Shown here one piece after another: positions 17,190 through 25,455 of a stretch of 64,000 nt of DNA. The DNA is taken from the NCBI GenBank assembly GCA_016708315.1, contig JADJGC010000003.1, forward strand, positions 124,001 to 188,000, read 5' to 3'. The position numbers and the translations under genes are program-made. The notes beneath the pieces were generated by a model that did not search any database, had not been told where the DNA came from, and was given only the letters and a program-made list of their open reading frames with translations. This DNA comes from a bacterium. GTDB taxonomy: Bacteria > Zixibacteria > MSB-5A5 > CAIYYT01. How positions within the stretch are numbered: position 1 is the first letter of the stretch; each line of letters starts with the position of its first letter.

Positions 17190-18307
17190 TCGATTGTCTT
17201 TCTGAACTTGTGGGTGGCGAGCACCGAGAAGGCAACGGCGAAGATGAGCAATGCGAGACCTTGCATGTAGAGAAGTTCGAGCCCTGAGCCCTTAAGAAAG
17301 AGGCCGCGCAAGACTTCGATGAAGTAGCGGCCGGGGATGACGTGACTTACAACCTGAATCATTGTTGGCATTGAGCTAATCGGGAAAAGGAATCCGGACA
17401 AGAGGAAGCCGGGCAAGAACGAAGTCAGCAGGGACAGCTGAAATGCCAATTGTTGCGACTTGGCGACGACACTGATGAGATAACCATTGGCGAGAACCGC
17501 CAACAAAAACAGGCTCGAAAACAAAAACAACAACCACAGACTGCCGTGGAAGGGAACTTCGAAGATTGCGATACCGATGTAAGCCGCCATAAACAGATCG
17601 ACAATTCCAATGATGTAGTAGGGCATGAGTTTGCCGACTGCCAGTTCCAACGGCGTGATTGGCGTCGATATCAGCAATTCCATTGTGCCGCGTTCCCACT
17701 CGCGCGCGATGGTGAGCGAGGTAAGGAGCGAGCCGAGAATCGTCATGATAAGAGAAATCAAACCGGGAACGAGGAAGTTCTGCGAATCAAGATCGGGGTT
17801 GAACCAGAATCTCGGTTCGAGATTGATTGGGCTGACGGAAACACGACCTCCGAATTGGCGCTCGATGCTCTCAAGGTTGAATTGAGAGATGATTTGGGAT
17901 GTGTAGCCCACGACAGATTGAGTGGTGTTGGCATCGGCGCCATCGGTGATGATCTGTACCTCAGCGGTTCCGGTGATTAGCTGATTGGCAAAATCGACGG
18001 GGATGACGACGGCGACCTTGGCTTTGCTGCGTTCGATCAGCTCGGTGACGCGCTCTGGCAGATTTGTTCGCTCGATCTCGACAAAGTATCCGCTGTTGGT
18101 GAATTTGCGAATCAACTCGCGCGAATGGGTGGTGTTGGAGTAATCGGCCACAACTGCTGGTATCTGCCGGATATCGAGTGTAATCGCGTATCCGAAAAGG
18201 AAGATCAACGTCATGGGGAGGAGAAATGCGAGAATCAATGAACGCGTATCGCGAATGATCTGCAAGGTCTCCTTGCGAGCGATTGCCCAGACGCGATTGG
18301 AGTTCAT
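17186..18307 (-). CDS. ABC-2 type exporter permease (YbhS-like)
   Basis: A 373-residue permease with the same layout as its neighbour: an N-terminal hydrophobic segment ending FGYAITLDIRQIP, a periplasmic domain, and a five-segment membrane block containing EWERGTMELLISTPITPLELAVGK. The two permeases presumably form a heterodimer. Four-base overlaps link it to the permease after it and the ATPase before it, a sign of coupled translation at fixed ratio. Confidence 0.92.
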   Translation of the reverse strand: MNSNRVWAIARKETLQIIRDTRSLILAFLLPMTLIFLFGYAITLDIRQIPAVVADYSNTTHSRELIRKFTNSGYFVEIERTNLPERVTELIERSKAKVAVVIPVDFANQLITGTAEVQIITDGADANTTQSVVGYTSQIISQFNLESIERQFGGRVSVSPINLEPRFWFNPDLDSQNFLVPGLISLIMTILGSLLTSLTIAREWERGTMELLISTPITPLELAVGKLMPYYIIGIVDLFMAAYIGIAIFEVPFHGSLWLLFLFSSLFLLAVLANGYLISVVAKSQQLAFQLSLLTSFLPGFLLSGFLFPISSMPTMIQVVSHVIPGRYFIEVLRGLFLKGSGLELLYMQGLALLIFAVAFSVLATHKFRKTIE

Positions 18308-19233
18308 TTCGGTCCCTCGTTGATCAAGGCGATGAAGAGATCTTCGAGTGTCGGGTCGATTGCAGTAATCTCAGTTGCTGTAGAATCAGCAGTGCGAATG
18401 GCTGAACTGACAGTGCTGAAGTCGGCATCAGGCTTGAGCGTGATATGAAGTTCGGAACCAAAGAGAACGACGTCGTCGATGTCGGGTCTCTTACGCAGGT
18501 GGTCGGCAGTCTCCCAGGGATTACGGGAGTCGAATTTGTAGATTCGTCCGGCGAAGCGTTGATGCTTCAATTCGTCGGGTTTTCCGATGGCGGCGAGAGT
18601 ACCACTGAAGATCATGCCGATGCGATTGCACTCTTCAGCTTCATCGAGGTAGTGTGTCGTGACAAAGATCGTGACGCCAAGATCGGAAAGACGGTTGATC
18701 TGTTCCCAGAAATATCGGCGCGACAACGGATCGACACCGGCGGTTGGTTCATCGAGAAAGATGATTTCCGGTTCGTGTTGAATGGCGCAGAAGAGCGCGA
18801 GCAGTTGTCTGGTACCGGCGGGCAAGTCGGCGACAAGCGTGTCGCGCACTTGGCCCATAACGGTTTCGTTGAAGAAAGTGTTTTTCTTCTCGGTGTGGCG
18901 GGCGCGATCCATGAGATAGACGCCGGCATAGAAGTTGAGATTCTCTTCGACAGAAAGCGTATGATAGAGTGAGAACTTCTGCGACATGTAACCGATGCGC
19001 GTTTTAATCTTCTCAGATTCTTTCATGATGTCGAAGCCGGCGACGGTGCCGCTGCCGGAGCTTGGTTTCAACAGTCCACACAGCATGCGGATTGTCGTTG
19101 ACTTGCCGGCGCCATTGGGACCGAGAAATCCGAAGATTTCGCCGCGATTAACCTGGAAGGTGATGTTATTGACGGCAGTAAACTTGCCGAAGTCGCGGCG
19201 CAAATTGGTGACATCAACAGCGAAATCGGTCAT
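18304..19233 (-). CDS. ABC exporter ATPase, second half of a split YbhF
   Basis: A 309-residue ATPase. Walker A is GPNGAGKST, the Q-loop is in GYMSQKFSLY, Walker B is IIFLDEPTAGVDP, and the switch His is in VTTHYLDEAEE. The signature motif is degenerate (LPAGTRQLLAL instead of LSGGQ), as in the C-terminal half of fused YbhF proteins. About 85 residues after the ATPase core resemble the C-terminal accessory region of these exporters. Here the two halves are separate genes overlapping by four bases, so they probably act as a heterodimer with one canonical and one degenerate site. Confidence 0.92.
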   Translation of the reverse strand: MTDFAVDVTNLRRDFGKFTAVNNITFQVNRGEIFGFLGPNGAGKSTTIRMLCGLLKPSSGSGTVAGFDIMKESEKIKTRIGYMSQKFSLYHTLSVEENLNFYAGVYLMDRARHTEKKNTFFNETVMGQVRDTLVADLPAGTRQLLALFCAIQHEPEIIFLDEPTAGVDPLSRRYFWEQINRLSDLGVTIFVTTHYLDEAEECNRIGMIFSGTLAAIGKPDELKHQRFAGRIYKFDSRNPWETADHLRKRPDIDDVVLFGSELHITLKPDADFSTVSSAIRTADSTATEITAIDPTLEDLFIALINEGPK

Positions 19234-20150
19234 TGCTTTTCCTGCGACATTCCGATGTAGATGTCTTCGAATGAGGGGATGATTTCGCGCAGAGTATCGG
19301 CAGCTATATTCTTTGATTGGACTGCAGAGCTGATTTGAGCGAACGGCAATTCTCGCGAGGCGGCAATGTGGACACTCTTGCCAAAGAGCGAGACTGAAAG
19401 GAAGCGGGAATCGGAGGCGAGTTGGTCCTTGGCTTGTCGCGGATTGGCAGGTGTTAGTTCATAGACGACTTGATGAAAGTGCTTTCGAATATGCGCGGGT
19501 TCTCCCTCGGAGATGATAGCGCCTTTGTGCATCAGCAGGAATCGACTGGCGCGTTCAGCCTCATCCATGTATGAGGAACTGACGACGATGGTGGTGCCTT
19601 CGCGATTGAGATCGTAGAGGAGTTTCCAGAATTCGCGACGCGACACCGGATCGACACCATTGGTTGGTTCGTCAAGCAGGAGAATCTTGGGATTGTGAAT
19701 TAGAGCGCAGGCGAGTCCCAGTTTCTGTTTCATGCCGCCGGAGAGCTTGCCGGCAAATCTGCCGGTGAAGGGTTCCATGCGGGAGAACTGCAGCAGGCGT
19801 TGTATGCGAGTACGGCGGTCCTGACCCTTGACCGAAAACAGATCAGCGAAGAAGTCGATGTTCTCTTGAACCGTCAAATCTTCGTAGAGTCCAAAGCGCT
19901 GCGGCATATAGCCGATGTTTGCTTTTTTGGAATCGAAGTTGCGGCGGTAGTCGTCGTCGAAGATGAGAATGTCACCGGAGTCGCAATTGAGAATGCCTGC
20001 CAATATGCGCAATAGTGTCGTTTTGCCGGCGCCATCAGGACCGACGACAGCAAGGATTGATGCTTCGGGAACAGCGAATGAGAGGTTGTTCAGGGCAACC
20101 GTCTCACCGAACGTCTTGCGCAGAGATTTGGCGGTGATGGCAGCGGTCAT
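19230..20150 (-). CDS. ABC exporter ATPase, first half of a split YbhF
   Basis: A 306-residue ATPase. Walker A is GPDGAGKTT, the Asp variant typical of the N-terminal half of YbhF. The Q-loop is in GYMPQRFGLYEDL, the signature LSGGMKQ is canonical, Walker B is ILLLDEPTNGVDP, and the switch region is VSSSYMDEAER, where Ser replaces the usual His of the H-loop. The lost H-loop His here and the degenerate signature in the partner suggest unequal ATP sites, an inference from known asymmetric exporters. Both ends overlap neighbours by four bases. Confidence 0.92.
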   Translation of the reverse strand: MTAAITAKSLRKTFGETVALNNLSFAVPEASILAVVGPDGAGKTTLLRILAGILNCDSGDILIFDDDYRRNFDSKKANIGYMPQRFGLYEDLTVQENIDFFADLFSVKGQDRRTRIQRLLQFSRMEPFTGRFAGKLSGGMKQKLGLACALIHNPKILLLDEPTNGVDPVSRREFWKLLYDLNREGTTIVVSSSYMDEAERASRFLLMHKGAIISEGEPAHIRKHFHQVVYELTPANPRQAKDQLASDSRFLSVSLFGKSVHIAASRELPFAQISSAVQSKNIAADTLREIIPSFEDIYIGMSQEKQ

Positions 20151-21022
20151 GATTTCTTCAGATAGACATCGACCGGCAATCCCGGCTTGAATGATCCCGC
20201 GGTGTTGTCAACCTTGATGCGAACAGCAAAGACAAGTTTGACGCGTTCTTTCTTAGTTTGGACGTTCTTGGGCGTGAACTCAGCCTTTTGGGAAATGAAG
20301 GAGATATTGCCTTTGATGGCGCTGTCGGGACTGGCATCGAGGAAGACATCAGCCGGATCGTTGAGATGCAGATGCGGCAGGTCGGCTTCGTTTACGTAGA
20401 TTTCCACCCAGGTATCGCTGAGGTCGACGATTTCGAGCAGTGTGGAGCCGGTCATGGCGATTTCGCCAACTTCGACCGGATCGGCTTGCACGAATCCGCT
20501 GGTCGGACTGGTGATAGCGGTGTAGCCTTTTTGGATATCGAGCGTCTGTTGTTGAGCGGAGATTGTCTGCAAGCGGGCTTCGAGCGAGGCGAGGCGTCGC
20601 GTGCCGGAGTCGTAAGCGGTCTGGACATTGTCGTATTCGCGCTTGGGAATCGAACCGACAGCATAAGCCTCTTTGAGACGATCGAGATTGGTTTTGACGT
20701 TGGCGAGATCGATACGTGCGGCGGAGATTTCATCGCGTGTGGCGGAGATGGACGCGTCCAGTTCCTGCTGTTTGGCGTCGAGTAATTCGCCCTCGATGAG
20801 AAGCAGCGTGTCGCCGACGGTGATTTGGTCGCCACGGCTGAAGCGTTTGTCGATGATCTTCCCTGATGTTTGTGCCGCGACGGAGACGGCGGCGGCCTCC
20901 ACGGTGCCGGAGGAATAGATTACGTCAGGTGGGAGGATGTCGGACTGCTGACGCCGGTAGATTAAGAAAACCAGCACTAACGAGATGACCACTAAGATCG
21001 GGATGATTGCTAACTTACGCAC
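20147..21022 (-). CDS. HlyD/YbhG-type membrane fusion protein
   Basis: A 291-residue periplasmic adaptor anchored by one N-terminal segment (IIPILVVISLVLVFLIY). The lipoyl half-motif SGTVEAAAVSVAAQTSGKI precedes a coiled-coil hairpin (about residues 80-165, heptad-like and rich in Gln, Leu and Arg), and ITSPTSGFVQADPVEVGE closes the lipoyl domain. It is the first gene of the exporter operon. Start GTG at 21022 has GAGGG six bases upstream. No outer-membrane TolC-like gene is nearby, so the channel must be encoded elsewhere. Confidence 0.92.
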   Translation of the reverse strand: MRKLAIIPILVVISLVLVFLIYRRQQSDILPPDVIYSSGTVEAAAVSVAAQTSGKIIDKRFSRGDQITVGDTLLLIEGELLDAKQQELDASISATRDEISAARIDLANVKTNLDRLKEAYAVGSIPKREYDNVQTAYDSGTRRLASLEARLQTISAQQQTLDIQKGYTAITSPTSGFVQADPVEVGEIAMTGSTLLEIVDLSDTWVEIYVNEADLPHLHLNDPADVFLDASPDSAIKGNISFISQKAEFTPKNVQTKKERVKLVFAVRIKVDNTAGSFKPGLPVDVYLKKS

Positions 21023-21130
21023 GGATTGCCCTCACAGTTAAGTGTCGATTTGACGGAAGATAAGAAATCGAAAAGGGAAGGGACAAGGGGAAAGTTGGGC
21101 GTCACCGATTGTGAGTGCCCCGAAGCTAAT

Positions 21131-21193
21131 CGCCCTCACCTCCCGCTAGGCGCGGGACCTTCGGCCCGCCCCTCTCCCAGAATGGGAGAGGGG
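21131..21193. repeat. Palindromic intergenic repeat, copy 1
   Basis: The spacer 21023-21518 (about 500 bases) holds no gene I can support. This copy begins with a short hairpin (CCCGC/GCGGG, 21142-21156) and continues to a perfect 10-base inverted repeat, CCCCTCTCCC (21169-21178) and GGGAGAGGGG (21184-21193), around a five-base loop. The same two-hairpin layout recurs near 23173 and 40560. A following stretch with CACACCCCGCCTTGAT (21239-21254) also recurs after the copy at 40560. Confidence 0.8.
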
Positions 21194-21365
21194 AGAAGAT
21201 TGCTGTCGGCGAGGCCGTGCGCACGGGTGGCGAGATTGACACACCCCGCCTTGATCGCGCTCTCCGCCACGGCGGATCGCGCGCTCAAGGCACCACTCTC
21301 TTGGGGCTGTTGAGAATCCTCCCGGTTTGCGAATCGCTGGCAATTCCGGAAAAAGCCCAAGCTGG

Positions 21366-21385
21366 ATTCCCGCTTTCGCGGGAAT
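21366..21385. repeat. ATTCCC-N8-GGGAAT palindrome
   Basis: A 20-base palindrome with an eight-base perfect stem (ATTCCCGC/GCGGGAAT) and TTTC loop, in the gene-free spacer upstream of the exporter operon. It fits the ATTCCC-N8-GGGAAT form of the Neisseria dRS3 element. Similar hairpins are scattered in many genomes, so the resemblance may be only in shape. I saw one copy in the window. Confidence 0.5.
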
Positions 21386-21518
21386 GACTTACAGGGAGGA
21401 CCGCGATATGGATGAGATCATTCCCTATGCAAAGTGGCTTTTTCAACAGTCCCTACAGAGGGTGAGTCCAAAACGTTGGATGCACTCAATAAAATTGAGA
21501 TTAATATCGCAAGCGAGG

Positions 21519-22863
21519 CTAAAAGATTTTGCCGGGGTTGACCAGATTGGGTGGGTCAAAGGCGGCTTTGATGGTGCGGAACAATTCAAGGGTTGGTGCC
21601 GGGACCTCAATGGGCAAGTAGGCGCGCTTGGTCATGCCGATTCCGTGCTCGCCAGAGATGGTGCCGTCCATTTTGACAGTAATCTCGAATAGTTCGCGAA
21701 CGGCGGCGTGGATACGATCGTGGATTTCGAGTGTGTCCTCGGTGGCGAGGAAGTTCACATGGAGGTTCCCGTCACCCGCATGGCCGAAAGAGTTGACGCG
21801 CAGATTGTGCTTGGTGCCAAGGTCAGGTAATGCGGTGACGAGTTGGGGCAGTTTCGAAGGAGGCACGCAGACATCTTCAGAAACGCGCAAGACAGCAGCG
21901 GCTGTGATGGCGCGGGAAATCGAGCGCCGCAAGGTCCAGAGATAGTCGCGGCGAGAGTCGTCCTCGGTAGTCTCGAACTGTATCGGGTTGCGGGACTTGA
22001 TAATCGGAGTAATCGACTCGGTCTCTTTGTCGACAGTGGACGGCGTGCCATCGAGTTCGATGACAAGTGCGGCCGCGGCTGGAATAACGTCGGTCCATTT
22101 GAGATAGTCGAGGGTGCAAGCGATAGCGTCGCCATCCATGAATTCGAGGACGGCGGGAATGACACCGCTCGCCATGATTCCGGAGACGACCTCCGCGGCA
22201 TCGGATTGTTTCGAGAAGGTGGCAAAGAAAGTTCGACTAAAAGGCGACGGGTCGATCAATTGGATAGCGATTCTAACAATGATCGCCAAGGTGCCTTCAG
22301 AGCCGACTAGGATCGAGCCGAGGTCGTAGGTCTGGTCTTTCGCGAACGAGCCAGTCTGGATGAGTTCGCCCTCGATATCGTAGCCCTCGATGCCAAGAAC
22401 GTAGTCTTTGGTGAGACCATATTTCTTGCAACGCAATCCGCCGGCGCATTCGGCAACGTTGCCGCCGATCGAGGATTCTTTGACGCTTGCCGGGTCAGGA
22501 GGGTAGAACAAATTCAAGGCGTTGGCCGTGTCGGCAAGTGTTTGCGTTATGACACCCGGTTCGACAATTGCACATTTGTTGGCTATGTCGATTTCGAGGA
22601 TTTTATTGAGACCGATGAGAGCAAGGACAATCCCGCCGAACTCGGCTGCTGCTCCGCCGGTGTAGCCGGTTCCGGCGCCGCGCGGGATAACCGGGACGCG
22701 GTGTTCTTACTACTACTGCGGCCAGGGGCGGATGATTGATATCAGTTGCATCGTGGGAGCAATCGTCGTAGGTGCAGCCATCGAGGTGGATGTTCTCTTT
22801 CCCGACTATCTCCGCCAAATCGATGTAGAGCTGATCTGCAGGCGTAAGTCGGGATTGCGTCAT
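21519..22863 (-). pseudogene. glcD: FAD-linked glycolate/lactate oxidase subunit (GlcD-like), broken
   Basis: The N-terminal frame starts at ATG 22863 (MTQSRLTPADQLYIDLAEIV) and runs to HDATDINHPPLAAVVV. The sequence then resumes in another frame as EHRVPVIPRGAGTGYTGG, the FAD-binding PP-loop of GlcD-type oxidases, and continues intact through FYPPDPAS, SSIGGNVAECAGG, FGHAGDGNLHVN and GEHGIGMTKRAYLP to the normal end NPGKIF. About 16-17 residues usually found between these parts are missing and the frame is lost, so a deletion of about 50 bases lies near 22705-22715, at a run of TAC triplets. The enzyme would feed electrons from 2-hydroxyacids to the respiratory chain. The start overlaps the upstream zinc-ribbon stop by one base. 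Confidence 0.85.
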
Positions 22864-23135
22864 TAGTCGCTCTTGGGTTTTGGCTTGGACTCGGTGGAAG
22901 GCGCCGGGGTAGAAGAAGAACTTGAGTCGGAGCTGGCGGCTTTCTTGTACGAGTCCTTGCGATAATCGGTGATATAGAAGCCTGAGCCTTTGAAGATCAG
23001 CCCGGTCCCGCCGGTGATGACACGCATGACGACACCTCCGCATTTCGGGCAATCGCGAAGAGCGGGGTCAGACATTTTCTGAAACTCCTCGAATTCATGA
23101 CTGCAAGTTTGACAGCGGTACCAATATGTCGGCAT
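22863..23135 (-). CDS. FmdB-type zinc ribbon protein
   Basis: A 90-residue small protein. The N-terminal zinc ribbon has two CxxC pairs (RCQTCSHEFEEFQK and DCPKCGG), followed by VMRVITGGTGLIFKGSGFYITDYR, the hallmark of FmdB-family regulatory proteins. The C-terminal third is a low-complexity Ser/Lys/Pro tail. The family is annotated as regulatory from FmdB of Methylophilus, but its molecular role is unclear. Its stop and the glcD start share one base (TAATG). Confidence 0.88.
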   Translation of the reverse strand: MPTYWYRCQTCSHEFEEFQKMSDPALRDCPKCGGVVMRVITGGTGLIFKGSGFYITDYRKDSYKKAASSDSSSSSTPAPSTESKPKPKSD

Positions 23136-23172
23136 TCGTGTTCCTTTCTAAGTTAGACGTTCTAGCCCTCAG

Positions 23173-23269
23173 GGCCCTCACCTCCCGCGAAGCGCGGGAC
23201 CTTCGGCCTAACCCCTCTTACCCAAAAGCCCTCACCCCCGGCCCCTCTCCCGCCGCGGCGGGAGAGGGG
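23173..23269. repeat. Palindromic intergenic repeat, copy 2
   Basis: A second copy of the two-hairpin repeat, between the FmdB-like gene and pta. The first hairpin is CCCGCG-AAG-CGCGGG (23179-23193). The second is a perfect 28-base palindrome at 23242-23269 (14 bases each way, CCCCTCTCCCGCCG and its complement). It may end transcription of pta or protect messenger ends. No run of T follows, so it is not a classical terminator. Confidence 0.8.
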
Positions 23270-23299
23270 AGGAAGTGATTGGGTGATTATTCTACTACT

Positions 23300-24295
23300 T
23301 TATAGACCGCCCATGGTCATCGCGATGGCGGTGACGTTGACGATATCTTCGGGCGAACAGCCGCGCGACAAGTCGTTGACAGGTTTGGCCATGCCTTGGA
23401 CAATCGGGCCGATGGCTTCGGCTTTCGCCATTCTTTGTACCAACTTATACGCAATGTTGCCGGCATCCAAATCAGGAAAAATCAACACATTTGCTCTACC
23501 TTCAACAGGTGAGTCTGGCGCCTTGGATTGCTGAACCTTAGGGATGATTGCGGCATCAACCTGAAGTTCGCCATCGACGATAAGATTCGGCTCGATCTGC
23601 TTGACGAGCTTGAGAGCCTCAATCACCTTTGTGCAATCGGAGTGCTTGGCAGAGCCTTTGGTCGAGAAGGAGAGCATCGCAACGCGAGGCTCCTCGTTCA
23701 TGAGAGCGCGATACGAACGCGCAGTTGAAACGGCGATCGCTGCAAGCTGTTCCACGTTCGGTTGGGGAATCACTGCTGAGTCGGCGAAGAAGATGACTTT
23801 CTCTTTCTCGCCAAGAAACTCCGGCAGGACCATCATAAAGAAGCTGGAAACTGCGGTGATGCCTTTGCCAAGTCCAATGACCTGAATGCCTGCGCGGAGA
23901 ACGTCACCGGTCGTGTTAAGAGCACCGGCGACAGAGCCATCGGCGAGGTTCTTGCGGACCATCATGGCGCCCCAATAGAGCGGCTGACGGATGGTCTTCT
24001 CGGCTTCCTCGAGGGTGAGGCCCTTGGCTTTGCGCAGTTCGAACAGCTCTTGAGCGAACTCCTTGTGAAGAGGCGAAGTCGCCGGATCGCTGACAGTGCA
24101 CTTGCTTAAGTCGAGCTGATGTTCTTTGGCGAGTGCGGTGATCTTGGCAGTGTCGCCGACGAGAATCACTTGGGCGATGCCCTCGGCGATTACTGTTTTG
24201 GCGGCGATGATCGAGCGTGGTTCTTCGCCTTCTGGGTATACCACTCGACGTTTCAGGGATTTGGCTTTATCGCGAAATTGCTGGAGCACGGACAT
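23300..24295 (-). CDS. pta: Phosphate acetyltransferase
   Basis: A 331-residue enzyme that interconverts acetyl-CoA and acetyl phosphate, usually with acetate kinase, in acetate formation or use. The sequence matches the short Pta form: RVVYPEGEEPR at the start, LYWGAMMVRKNLADGSVAGA, FFADSAVIPQPN, SFSTKGSAKH, VDGELQVDAAI and NVLIFPDLDAGNIAYK. The length is normal for this form, and no ackA is in the window. Downstream of it lie the palindromic repeat and the FmdB-like gene. Confidence 0.95.
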   Translation of the reverse strand: MSVLQQFRDKAKSLKRRVVYPEGEEPRSIIAAKTVIAEGIAQVILVGDTAKITALAKEHQLDLSKCTVSDPATSPLHKEFAQELFELRKAKGLTLEEAEKTIRQPLYWGAMMVRKNLADGSVAGALNTTGDVLRAGIQVIGLGKGITAVSSFFMMVLPEFLGEKEKVIFFADSAVIPQPNVEQLAAIAVSTARSYRALMNEEPRVAMLSFSTKGSAKHSDCTKVIEALKLVKQIEPNLIVDGELQVDAAIIPKVQQSKAPDSPVEGRANVLIFPDLDAGNIAYKLVQRMAKAEAIGPIVQGMAKPVNDLSRGCSPEDIVNVTAIAMTMGGL

Positions 24296-24307
24296 ATAAC
24301 CTCCCGA

Positions 24308-25394
24308 CTACTTATCTTTCCAGTTTAGATAAGCAGTGATAAATTCATCAATCGCGCCATCCATGACCGCCGAGGTATTCGACGTTTCACAAGAGGTGCG
24401 ATGATCCTTAACCATGTTGTATGGATGAAAAACGTATGAGCGGATTTGGCTGCCCCATTCGATCTTCTTTTGTTGCTTGACGTATACCTCGAGTTTCTTC
24501 TCTTCCTCTTCACGAGCGCGTTGATAAAGGCGGGCCTTGAGGACCTTGAGCGCGGATTCTTTGTTCTTCAACTGCGAGCGCTCGGTTTGGCATTGCACAA
24601 CAATGTTAGTCGGAATGTGTGTGATGCGAATCGCCGACGAGGTCTTGTTGACGTGCTGGCCGCCGGCGCCGGAGGCGCGGAAAGTATCGATGCGAATATC
24701 GTCAGGATTGATTTCGATGAGGATTTCTTCGCCGACTTCGGGGAGAACGAAGACCGAGGCAAAAGAAGTGTGCCGGCGTTGATTGGCATCGAAGGGGGAA
24801 ATTCGCACCAGACGATGCACGCCGGATTCCGATTTTAGGTAGCCATAGGCATAGTCGCCGCGGACTTCGAGAGTGGCTGATTTGATGCCGGCTTCGTCGC
24901 CGTCGGAGTAGTCGATTAAGTCAGCCTGATAGCCGTGGCGTTCGCACCAGCGGGTGTAGAGACGCAGCAGCATCTGTGCCCAGTCTTGCGACTCGGTACC
25001 GCCGGCGCCGGGATGAATTGAGATGATGGCGTCGTTGGGGTCATCGCGGTCAGAGAGCAGAGTGCGAAGTTCGAAATCGGCCAGATGGCGGTCGAGTTCG
25101 GTATGTTGCTGTTCGAGTTCGCGTTTGAGTTCGGCATCATCGGAAGAGAGTTCTTCAAGAGTTTCGAGATCGCCGAGCGATTTTTCGAGCTTAGCGGATT
25201 CTTCGAGCCATTTCTTTTCGAGAGAGATTTCCTTGAGAATGCCCTGTGCCTTTGCCTGATTGCCCCAGAAGTTCTCTGCAAGCGTCAATTGTTCTAATTC
25301 TTTAAGTTTCGCCGCCTTCTTATCGAGGTCAAAGAAACTCCTTCAGCCGTTTGAATCGTTCGGCTAATTCTTGAATGCTTGCTACTTCGGTCAA
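24308..25394 (-). CDS. prfB: Peptide chain release factor 2, with programmed +1 frameshift
   Basis: Release factor 2 of 361 residues, recognising UGA and UAA. The first 21 codons are in one frame: start TTG at 25394, preceded by GGAGGAGAT, to an in-frame TGA at 25329-25331. The rest is in the +1 frame (MTLAENFWG onward, from 25288). The join reads through as FLDLDKKAAKL. Hallmarks present are the SPF tripeptide (RISPFDAN) for stop-codon recognition and GAGGQHVNKTSS with the GGQ catalytic loop. Total length is close to the 365 residues of the E. coli factor. The 981-base open frame alone would lack the N-terminus. A near-consensus promoter lies just upstream, divergent from rlmN. Confidence 0.96.
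25328..25343 (-). promoter_or_regulatory. RF2 programmed +1 frameshift site
   Basis: Reading on the minus strand: AAGGAG (25343-25338), TTT, CTT (25334-25332), then TGA followed by C (25331-25328). This copies the known RF2 site, an internal Shine-Dalgarno three bases before the slippery CTT codon and a weak TGA-C stop. When RF2 is scarce, the ribosome slips to the +1 frame and makes more RF2, an autoregulatory loop established in E. coli. Confidence 0.95.
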
Positions 25395-25427
25395 ATCTCC
25401 TCCAAATACTCATTGCCAATCGGCGTA

Positions 25428-25455
25428 ATTATAGTTGTTATTATGACAATGTCAA
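25428..25455 (-). promoter_or_regulatory. Near-consensus sigma-70 promoter for prfB
   Basis: On the minus strand the -35 is TTGACA (25455-25450) and the -10 is TATAAT (25433-25428), both perfect, with a 16-base spacer. Transcription would start near 25420, leaving about 25 bases of leader that contain the GGAGGAGAT ribosome site. The -35 lies inside the first codons of the divergent rlmN gene. Confidence 0.75.

Noticed and set aside
21327..21692. Plus-strand frame of 121 codons in the spacer and over the end of glcD
   Set aside because: It covers the dRS3-like palindrome and antisense glcD; no protein features.
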